64,000 bases of DNA, from the NCBI GenBank assembly GCA_023897205.1, contig JAHWDD010000001.1, positions 6,262,001 to 6,326,000 of the forward strand, in the 5' to 3' direction. A program made the translations under genes and the position numbers. The notes beneath the pieces are model-generated. The model searched no databases, had not been told where the DNA came from, and worked only from the letters and a program-made list of their open reading frames with translations. Below, piece by piece: positions 55,202-64,000 of the stretch. The stretch's first letter is position 1; every line of letters begins with the position of its first letter. This stretch comes from Exophiala sp. HKRS030. Lineage: Eukaryota; Ascomycota; Eurotiomycetes; Chaetothyriales; Herpotrichiellaceae.

Positions 55202-57591
55202 CTAAGTCGACGGCAATACGATCTGCGTCAGTAAACGGAGAGGGGGATCCATGCTAGAATAAAGCCCTCCTTCCTCAAATGATCCCATGCCCACTCGAAT
55301 GTGTCCTTCATGCTCAGGGGAACGTACTAGCATGAGGAAATAGGTCGTCGTGACGGCGACTTGAACTGCAGTACTAGAATTGCTACCAAAATTCGCTCCA
55401 GGATATACCGTCCTCGAGATTTTCAGAATCTCAAGGCATTCGATCTCTTGGTCAGAAAGCCGCGGTCCTTCGTCAAACCAGAACTGTGCACGAGAAGTAA
55501 GTTGATCCTTGGGCACCACAGCACCCTTCAATTCCAGCTCCGCCTTGCGGACGTTAGAAGTCATTGGGGTACTTTCCCACTTGATATCTGGCGCGTTAAT
55601 CACCCTCACCTTCGGCTTCCGTCTACGCTCATCATCACAGACAAGCGTGACAGGTGCATCGATCGATAACCAAGACCAGGATGGGACATTTGGTAGAATA
55701 GTTGGATGAATCCTTCTTCCTGGAGAATCGACCCTCCAAAGCAAGCCGGCAGCAATGCTTCCTCTCCACAGCCCGAGTAAGGGGTGTCTCCGAAAAGATC
55801 TTGATATCTTCTTGTTATGCCGGCCAGAGCCGCCAACCTATCCTTCATGTTTGTGAAGTGGCGTCGTGAGTAGCCCTCGGCCACTAGCTTCCATCTTTTG
55901 TGCGGCCCTGCTCGTCTTTCTTCGGCGGACACCGCGTTCAATTCTGAGAAAGGTCGGAGGAGGTGTCTCTTGTCCAAGATCAACACTCCGTCCCCTGTGG
56001 CCATGTGGCTCCTGCACTCCCAAATTAATTGAGCCTCACTGAAATGAACGATCCTACGAGACAGTATGCCTTCTTGAAAGACCCAGCCTCGCTGGTTGAG
56101 CGGACTACGGTCGATCTGCGCTTCAATTTCATCCCCGATTCTTTCCCCATAGGCGTACGAAAGACACCCCCAGAACGAAGGGCAGCAGAAGACTTCCACG
56201 CGAAGAAATCTTGGTGAAGCCCTGGCCCCTGCCCGTGGAATAGACCGCCCTGGCAGTGGCTGGAATCCGTCGCCGCGAAGGTCAGCGCTGCATTCCCAAA
56301 CACAGTTGCCATCTTCGCCGACTCGGACTGCCAATCGCCTTGGTCGCCTTGGATTATACAAAGAGCATCAATCCAAAGGTATCGAAACCCGAGCTGCCGG
56401 GTTGCCCAGATACTATGCTTAAAGGTCTTTGGCAATGTCTCGCTGTCGATCAGGAGTCGATGTTGTCTAGCCTCGTAATTCTCCATCGTGGTTTTGATGG
56501 TAGACGTCTTGCCCCAACAGTAGCTGAGGGCGACGTATAAACCTTGTTCGTCCTGTTTGGAGACGTAAAGCCTGAGCGACCGCACGTCAATTACCCTTGT
56601 GGGTAAAATTGACGATACGCTCTGGCAGGCAGCGTGACAGCCGCAGTCGATCAACCAATTTTTGATAGTCAATAAATCTTGTCGTCGGCCAGGCTTCTTG
56701 CCCTGGCTGCGACGCAGGACGCTGCTGTGACCAATATTTTCGAGATCTATTGATGTTCCGTCAAAAGGCTCACGGATTATATACGGCGGAATACTACTTA
56801 CACTTAGATACAGACTCTTCCTGAGAGATTGCAATCGTTTTGCCAAAGCGAGCATTTCCACCCAGGCCCGATCGAGGTTTCAGAAAGCGGAAGGGCAGCT
56901 GTGGAGAATACGGGATAACGCTGTCCAAGATTTCTACTTGGATTCGAGTTGAATCGAGTATAGCTTGCTCGCGAGACGATATGGTTTGGAGTCGAAAACC
57001 CGACATATGACCCATGGTCCGAGTGGTCGACCCTTTCAGGGATATGCAGAACAACGCGCACAGTTGGCAGATCACAGCGCTGTCTTTCAGCTCTCGCGCG
57101 CTGGGATAGTGCTTGAAGGAGTTCCGATTACGTCCTTTCTCGCTGCCCTGGAGCAATTTTCTGCATTTTCTGCACACGTTTGTCCCGGTAGATCCGGCAG
57201 CGGATCCTAGCGGCACAGACTTGAAAGGCCCCTTGGGAGTTGGTTTCCAGTCGGGATCTCTTTTCGACTCTGGGCTGCGCAATCCTGGACTCACCTTTGG
57301 GCTCTCTATCGACGGGCTCATTGACCGGTTGGACTTATCCCTTCTCCAGTGACTGGCCCGGTCGCCGTCCTTTCTCTTTCGCAGTTTCAAGCGGTTACTC
57401 AAACCGTACTGTCTGCTTGAAGCGAGCTGATGTCTCGCCGCTAAAGGTCTGTTATGAATGCCCTTCCCTAGGCGGACGTGGTAGTTGTCGGGCGGATGCG
57501 ACGAAGGCTCAGGCCAGTCCGTGGCAGAGAACGAACTCAGCATCCCATGCCCATTGTTGTGCCGACGCAGGGTTGAATCAGAAATCCCCAT
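55202..57591 (-). CDS. HET-domain protein (HET-1), frame broken twice
   Basis: Model: exon 57591-56802, intron 56747-56801 (55 nt, GTAAGT to AATAG), exon 56746-55202; about 778 residues if two bases are added. The N-terminal third is basic and polar, with a Cys pair (CRKCRKLL) and CQLCALFC. The HET core is clear: LYVALSYCWGK, then LPKTFKHSIWATRQLGFRYL, WIDALCIIQGDQGDWQ, NAALTFAAT, and in the next frame SPLNQRGWVFQEGILSRR; a third frame gives LLWRVDSPGRR and PSWSWLSID. HET proteins mediate heterokaryon incompatibility and related cell-death signalling. Break one is at G runs on the coding strand (plus 56145-56148, or 56167-56171), break two near 55745-55753 (CCGGC). Both need one extra base. 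HET genes are often decayed in nature, so real pseudogenisation remains possible. It is divergent from a second HET gene. Confidence 0.8.
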
Positions 57592-58858
57592 CTTAGACGA
57601 CCATGGAAAATTGTTCAACTACGCATTGCGGATCTTCCTTTCTATAGCAATAGATGGGGAAAGAAAGGTAGCAGATGCGCCCATGCGTCGAGGTTATGTG
57701 AGGAATCGATCGACAGTTCAAATTCACAAAGCACATGCAAAAAGTGATGAGAATAGTAAAAAAAGCTTGGATTATACGTGGTGATTGCAAAGCTGTAGCG
57801 GTTAAATTATTCTCGAGTCAGATGTGAGAAGCAACTTGAAGAGAGAAGCGAATTCAAGAGAGAAGAAAATGCTGCTTCGGTTGGGCCTCACCTGTTTAAT
57901 CACGTGATCATATGTATAGCCTAACATTGATTAGTCTGAAAAGAAGAAAGCAATGAACTTCTTGTGCGCGCTTATCAATTCCATCCGGCTTATCACAGAA
58001 TCGTATACCGAGTCGAGCTACGTACTCCCACGGTCATATAGACCCCGGCACCTAACGACAACAAACTCTAGAGATTCGCTAAAGACAGGGGACAAAAGGC
58101 TACTAGTCCGAAGGCTCAGCCACCTAAACTATAACCTAGCATAAAGTCTACGATACTTAATAATGCGCGAGCCAAACAAGGCCCTACTAGAAGCTTGCTA
58201 GAGAAGGTCGGAGTATATTTAAGAGAGTTAATACGGCATTACGGCAAAAAGAAGTCAAAGAAGTCTCAAATATAAGGCAGTACTTTCAGTACCTGCCTGG
58301 TATATAATGACTAAGTGGCTAAGTAAGCCAGGCCTCTCGAGTCCGAGTACGCGTAGTACTACTGGGAGAGTCGCTCTTAGAAGACCTAAGGAGCTAGTGT
58401 CGCCAGGAGACGAAAGAATCACTAAAGACTATTCAACAGCTAATTGCAGACCGAGAATTACTACGCTCTTTTAGATCGACCAATCAGACCACAGAAAACG
58501 TTGCTACCGACGAATTTCAGGAACCCCTTTCTTTACCTCACGACTTAGGATGATGGAGGCCTCAGACAGGCCTTCCTAGGAGGGTGTGTTGATCTAGAAA
58601 TATTGGATCTGTGCGTTCGATATACTCCGTATTGTTCGATATATTGAAACTCTGTAGCAGTCTTGGCATACCCAAAAGGTAAGATTCTATAGTAGGTATA
58701 TAGGAGACATTGTACCCCTCAAGTAGTTACAATCCCCACACAAGTTCTACAACCAAAAAATAGCTATTCTCAGAAGCCGACAAATCTTCATGAGTTTCAC
58801 CCCTTCCGTCCGTAGTTCAACAAGTTGAGCAGCTAGCGGTAAACTAACACTATACGCA
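57592..58858. other. Intergenic region between two divergent HET genes, with a RIP-like relic
   Basis: About 1.3 kb. The outer parts hold the two promoters, including CACGTG at 57901-57906. The centre (about 57950-58620) is a TpA-rich relic described separately. Confidence 0.5.
57950..58620. mobile_element. Possible RIP-mutated repeat relic
   Basis: The sequence changes texture here: TA, CTA and TAG are very frequent. In 58081-58380 I hand-count about 34 TpA against about 14 ApT, a ratio above 2, the skew expected when RIP turns CpA into TpA. Frames are full of stops, but on the plus strand near 58410-58550 a fragment such as ETKESLKTIQQLIADRELL remains protein-like. The source element is not identified and no terminal repeats were found, so the mobile origin is an inference. 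Confidence 0.4.
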
Positions 58859-61040
58859 ATGCGGTGCGCCTCCTGTAGTGCGATACAGTTTTTGAAAATT
58901 GCTCAGATTGATAAAAGCTACGTCGATGATCTATTGAACGTCGTTTTTGAACAATCAAGGTCAGAGCTGACACGGGAGCTGGAACGAGGCAACGCCGACT
59001 ATCGCTACTGCATCCAGCAGCCGTCATTTGCTGAACTCTGTCGTTCCGCTTACGCGGGTTGCTACTTCTGTGCTGCGCTGTTATTCGCCTTCAGAGAACC
59101 TGCGAAACACTGGGAACAGGGTCCCATCGACACCGAGACGGCTGCGAGCCAATTGCCTATCGTTCTTCGCTTATTTCGAGGCCTTCATGGAAATTTCGAA
59201 GATGGCGAGAACATCCATTGGTCTTCACTTGAATTCTGTCCTCTGGGCGAATCTGTATATGCATATTGCGGGACGTGTCGTTTCCAAATGCGCCGCGAGA
59301 AGACTCCTCCAGGTTTGTCTCCACCAAGGCTTTAGTTTCTAAACTAATGCTCCGCCAGTGCGCTATTCGGATTTCAGCCATGAGCTAGAACTAGTTTGGG
59401 AACAAGAGAGGTCACTGGACTTTGATTCATTTACTAACTCGGAGACTAATTGCGAGTTGGCGAAGATGTGGTACTCGAATTGTCGTGAGGGCCATCACCG
59501 GTGCGCCATCTTCGACCAGCGTGGCTCGCCTGTGCCCACTCTGCCAACAAGGGTCATCGATGTCAAGATCGACGGCGAAAATCCTGTCCTCTACGAGCCT
59601 GCTGATGTCGTTGCCGCTGAATATGTGGCCTTGAGTCATTGTTGGGGCCAGACCCGACCAATGAAGATCAGGACGACCTCACCTTCTATCATGAGCTGGA
59701 TCTTCAGATGGCTGCTATGCAGAGACGCTGCCTCAGCAGGCAAGACTTGCGCGCTGCCAAAGTTAACTGAATGGCCTAAGACATTCGCTGATGCTGTCAA
59801 GATTACGAGACTGTTTGGGATCCGCTACCTATGGATCGACAATACTGGAATCATCCAAGGCGACGAAGCAGATTGGGCGAAAGAGTCCGAGTGTATGGCA
59901 AGATATTTCAGCCAGGCAACTGTGACTATCGCCGCAACAGGATCCCCAAGCGATGACGCTGGATGCTTCTATCACCGCAATCCATTCTTCACTCGCCCTA
60001 TTCGTCTGATCGCCGCATCCGAGACCGCCTCGATTCCACATCCTGGCTTTTACCTGAGCATCATTGGGAATGATCGTTGGGCCAATGATGAGAACTATTC
60101 CGGTCCCCTTTACACCCGCGGCTGGGTTCTGCAGGAACAGCTCTTAGCCCGAAGACAACTGCGATTTGGTCAGCAAATGATCTACTGGAAGTGCTTTGTC
60201 GTTGAAGCGTCAGAGGCTGACCCACAAGGGAGAGACCAGCAGCCTTATGTCTACAACGACGCCCGCCAACGACCGCATTTTCCGATGCATATCCGGCTGG
60301 CTGATCATAACATGACACGCCTCGCCGGGCGCAACCCTTACTACGATGCATGGTATCGTGCGGTCACGGTATTTACCGGCCGCAACCTGAAGTTCGAAAG
60401 CGATGTCCTGCCTGCAATTGCGGGATTAGCACGGGCATTTCAGGATTTCGTGGATGCTGGAGACAATTACATCGCCGGGATCTGGCAACAGGATCTTGCC
60501 ATCGGCCTGCTCTGGAATGCTGACCAAATAGGTTATGAAAGAAAAATTCTGCCTGCGAACGTGGCCAACTACGTATCCCATAACTCCAGGGCACCTTCCT
60601 GGTCCTGGATTTCGCGTTCATCTAAACGCATAGGGTTCTTAGTCGACGATAAGATTCTCCCAGGCGGCCGTAACTACCAGTCCCAGACTACAGAAGTCAT
60701 CGGAACGCAGGTCCTGGATGCCACCGTTACTCTTAAGCGAGCCGGTGCACCCTATGGAGAGGTTACCAGCGGATCACTGCGCCTGAGAGCGAAGCTTGAA
60801 ACCATTAAAATCGACGTTCGGCCGCACAGCCAGACGGAGGTGGATCATGCGAGGACGAGACTAGAAGCCAGTACTCCTGGACCAACGTATTTCAGGAAGC
60901 TGACGATGGAGAAACAACCGTTTCCGAACTTTCATGACAGGGACATTGAGGGTGACTGCGACCTCGATGATCCTGAGTGCTGGAGTGTTCGCCAGAACAC
61001 AAAGGGTCATGAAATAGTGGCGAAGTTCGTGCCCTTCTGA
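58859..61040 (+). CDS. HET-domain protein (HET-2), C-terminus probably cut by one missing base
   Basis: Model: exons 58859-59312 and 59359-61040 (46-nt intron with a CTAAC-like branch), 711 residues. The N-terminus has paired cysteines (MRCASCS, then AGCYFCAALL). HET core: EYVALSHCWGQ, WPKTFADAVKITRLFGIRYL, WIDNTGIIQGDEADW, ATVTIAATGS, then YTRGWVLQEQLLARRQLRF, LAIGLLWNA and APSWSWISR. The usual WIDxLCIIQ is here WIDNTGIIQ, so the core is slightly unusual. The frame stops at 61038-61040, yet the next frame continues without interruption as HSNEEGIPGRVMGLALLKN to a stop at 61199-61201, which reads like the normal HET C-terminal strand. One extra C (TTCTG to TTCCTG at 61035-61039) would join them to about 765 residues. 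Function as for HET-1: self/non-self recognition is inferred from the domain only. Confidence 0.85.
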
Positions 61041-61201
61041 TGCATTCCAACGAGGAAGGCATACCGGGCCGAGTAATGGGGTTGGCGCTGCTGAAGAATG
61101 AGGAGGGAAATTATGTCAGGATCGGAAGGGCCGCTGTGAATATGTCGGTAAATGAGTGGTGCGGCTGTACGACGTCAACAGAAGAGTTTTTCATTGTGTA
61201 A

Positions 61202-61549
61202 AGTACCCTACCAGATGCGCCTTACCAGATACGGGCAGTAAGGCCTACAATGAAGATATGGATTTTGTAAAATATACTTATCATCCGCATCTCCCACGAC
61301 TGAGTTGTATAGCAGTCATCGCTGATTACTAACGCAAGAAGGTGAATTGCCAATAGATCGATTAGACCATGAGGACTACTTATCACACGAACACTATTGA
61401 GTAAACTCCTACAATGCCGTTGTCTAGGCTGACATTAAATCCATTGGTATCCCTCGACGCCTTGAATGCATCCGATAAATTTCTGTGTCCTGACTATCAT
61501 TATGTCGTTCAGCCAGAGGCGGCCATCCTCGCTCCGATAAGGATGGCCT
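61202..61549. other. Convergent 3' region, HET-2 / beta-glucosidase
   Basis: A 348-bp interval, no coding potential; the two 3' UTRs are expected here. Confidence 0.5.
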
Positions 61550-64000
61550 TCACAATCCTCTCCACCAGGAGGTCTCTGTGACTTTGAATTGGCCCTTCAG
61601 GGGCGTGTTAGCGCTGGAATCTCCAACTAGGACATCAAAGACGTCCTTCTCCTGTACCCAGGCGTTACGTTCCTCATCCCAGAAACTTGCTGCGTATTTC
61701 TTTGGGATGATAATTTCCGTTGTGACAGTCTCGCCTGCCTTAACGAAGACTTTTGAAAAGCCCTTGAGCTCTTTCTTAGGTCGGTTTATGCTGGGATTCT
61801 GTTGTCCCACGTACGCTTGTAATACCTGGGCACCATCGATGTTGCCCGTATTTGATATCGAGGCAGAAACCGAAATGTCAACTCCATTGTCATTGACAAC
61901 TAAATCACTGAGTTCAAATGTCGTATAGCTGAGACCGTGGCCGAATGGAAAGGCGACTTGCTTGTTTGTCTTTTCGTAGAATCTGTAGCCAATGTAGACA
62001 TCCTCACCATAGATGGCTCGATTTCGCTCCGACTTATAATTCAAGAAGGCTGGATTGTCTTCGTTTTTGACGGGGAAGCTTAGCGGTAGCTTACCACTGG
62101 GATTTGTCTCTCCAAATACGATGTCGGCGATGGCATTTCCAGTCTCGTTTCCACCATACCAGGCTTGAACGAGCGCCGGGACTTCCTTGACCCATGGGAG
62201 CGTGACTGGAGTTCCAGATTGCAGGACAACAGCAGTATTTGGGTTGGCTCCGACGACGGCTTGAATCAACTCGTCAACTCCAGGCGGAAGGTCCATGTGG
62301 TCTCGATCATAGCCTTCCGATTCCCATTCACTGTTGAGACCAGCACAGAGGATAACTTGGTCAACCTCCTTGGCCAGCTTCACAGCCCTTTCAATCTCTT
62401 GGCTTATCTGGGCTTTTCGCTCCAAGCCAACCCGAAGCCCACCTGAGCCAAAACCAGTGGTTCCCGGAGTGGTGAACGACATGGTTGGGAAGGTACCAAA
62501 CTTGACGACGATATCATATGTGACATCTTTCTCCAGTTTCAGAACACCGACTTCTTCCGCAGTGCCAGCTCCGAAAAATGTGTTGCCAGGTCTCTGGAAG
62601 GTTTCATTGTCAACAACAACTTCTCCATTGACGAAGATTTTGCCGCTTCCTGCACAAGCTAAACTAAACTCGTACTCGGCGGTCTCATCCGGCGTGAAGG
62701 TGCCACTCAGCTCCAGCCAGTATGTGTAGGTCTTGATCAGAGGGTGTTTGTAGTCGACGAGAAGAATATCGGACTTGTTGACGAAGACTTCATCAATCGA
62801 CTTACGATTGGGCACTGTGGCCGGCTCCAGGAAGACGTTCATGGTCAGTCCTAGTTGACCATCTTTTGTCTTCGTATGATTCGACATCAGTGGAACAGAC
62901 TTCCAAGCAGGACATCCAAGTTCGTATTTAGCTTCGGGGACCTTGGAGCGCACTCCATCGAGAGGGCTGATAGCATAATAGGGTGCTAAGGAAGCCGAAC
63001 CTCCACCGCAGTAGGAAGCATAGGCCGCATTTGGTCCAATAACAGCAGTTGTCTTCTCTTTCTTGAAGGGAAGCACACCCCCTTCGTTCTTGAGAAGGAC
63101 CAGGCCATTCGATGAGATAGCACGAAGCAAAGCCGAGGTTTCTGGTGTATCGATGGTCCGCTCTTCTGCATTTTCAGGGATCTCCAACGGCAGAACCTTC
63201 TTCACAAGTTTTAGCACTTCACGAACTCTGGCATCAACATCTTTTATGGTAAGCTTTCCACAACCAAGGGCTTGATTGACCAATTTCCCGCGAATATAAG
63301 AAGGCCCAGGCATTTCGAGGTCGAGCCCAGCCTTGATGGCTTCAGTAGTTGAGTAGGTTCCAAACCTGGTCAAATTAGCAAACGCCCGGGTTCGAAGGTG
63401 ACCTGGCATACCAATCACTCATAACCAAACCATCAAAGCCCCACTCGTTGCGGAGAACATCCTGGATCAATCGTGGACTCTCGCTAGCATGGACGCCATT
63501 GACTTTGTTGTAAGCGGTCATATAACAGTCAGGGCTGGCATCTCTCTGTGCTATTTGAAATGGCATCAAATATATTTCTCGCAGAGCTCGTTCGGTGATG
63601 ATGCTGTCGACAGACTGTCGCTGGTCTTCTTGGTCGTTACAAACATAATGCTTGATAGTTGCAGCAACTCCAGTTGATTGAATTCCATTGATCGTGGCGG
63701 CACTCATGGCACCAGCGAGAAAGGGGTCTTCACTGAAACTTTCGAAACCACGTCCTCCAAGTGGTGACCTCTGCATGTTGGTAGTGGGTCCTAAGATCAC
63801 CGAGGCACCTTTGGCAATGGCTTCTACACCTTGCAAGTTTCCTCCCTTTTTGATAAGTGCGGTATCCCAAGTCGCCGCCAGTCCAGTCCCTGGGGGTGTA
63901 AGTATAGATCTTCCAGGCGTTTCGAAGGCCAACTCACCACAGGGCAGGCATGCTGCAGGTACTCCGTTGAAGAAACGCGTTCCACGAACGCCATTGGGAC
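61550..64000 (-). CDS. GH3 beta-glucosidase with PA14 domain, 5' end beyond the window
   Basis: Exons visible: from the window edge to 63938, 63889-63412 and 63365-61550 (introns of 48 and 46 nt); about 785 residues are seen and roughly the first 50 are missing. GH3 features: [61 protein letters not shown], and the catalytic nucleophile Asp in [15 protein letters not shown] (the intron falls inside the Trp codon). The second GH3 half follows ([14 protein letters not shown]), with a PA14 insertion ([20 protein letters not shown]) and a C-terminal fibronectin-III-like domain ([18 protein letters not shown]). It hydrolyses terminal beta-glucosides; PA14 in related enzymes shapes the substrate pocket. 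Secretion cannot be judged because the N-terminus is outside the window. The frame is intact. Confidence 0.95.

Noticed and set aside
56740..56810. Frame change near the start of the HET-1 core
   Set aside because: A canonical GTAAGT donor and an AATAG acceptor 55 nt away restore the frame, so this is an intron.
21216..61040. C-insertion RNA editing as an explanation of the frame breaks
   Set aside because: Known nucleotide-insertion editing is restricted to certain organelles, and here the missing base is C in some genes and G on the coding strand of others, so a DNA- or assembly-level cause is far simpler.

Overview
The window is nuclear DNA of a filamentous ascomycete (Pezizomycotina). 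Genes are compact and mostly single-copy housekeeping genes on both strands, with short GT-AG introns (about 44-120 nt, often a CTAAC/CTAAT-like branch site). Other pointers are a Zn2Cys6 regulator, two HET-domain genes, a fungal-type fused betaine-lipid synthase, and a TpA-rich relic that looks RIP-mutated. I cannot name the species from the sequence.

Layout, left to right. 0-17 kb: a ferroportin-family transporter (+), a Zn2Cys6 transcription factor (-) set in very long non-coding flanks (3.6 kb and 5.5 kb), and a putatively N-myristoylated RING-H2 protein (-). 17-31 kb: an Rrn11-like RNA polymerase I factor (+), betaine-lipid synthase BTA1 (+), an AYR1-like 1-acyl-DHAP reductase (-), a GNAT acetyltransferase (+), a secreted metallophosphoesterase of the yeast YHR202W type (-), and the pyruvate dehydrogenase E1 beta subunit (+). 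31-46 kb: an F-box-like protein (+), an MCP1-like mitochondrial membrane protein (-), a small C2H2 zinc-finger protein (+), a small secreted protein (+), tRNA methyltransferase TRM1 (+) and two unrecognised proteins (+). 46-54 kb: the Fe-S assembly protein ISA2 (-), kynureninase (+), an F-box/LRR protein (-), checkpoint clamp subunit RAD9 (+) and an RCC1-repeat protein (-). 55-64 kb: two divergent HET-domain genes around a RIP-like relic, then a GH3 beta-glucosidase with a PA14 insert (-) that runs off the right edge.

Functional links are mostly by proximity. BTA1 and AYR1 are convergent neighbours that act at either end of glycerolipid synthesis, and CACGTG motifs lie in the upstream regions of both. 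PDB1, ISA2, MCP1 and the long TRM1 form point to mitochondria.

The most striking observation is that seven otherwise well-conserved reading frames (BTA1, MCP1-like, the small secreted protein, RAD9, RCC1-like and both HET genes) are each broken by a net loss of one base. HET-1 is broken twice. Six of these eight breaks lie at a C or G run of four or five. In every case one extra base joins the two halves of the protein. Because housekeeping genes on both strands are hit, systematic base loss in the assembly is the likeliest cause, but real loss or recoding should be tested. Gene coordinates below span such breaks and say so.
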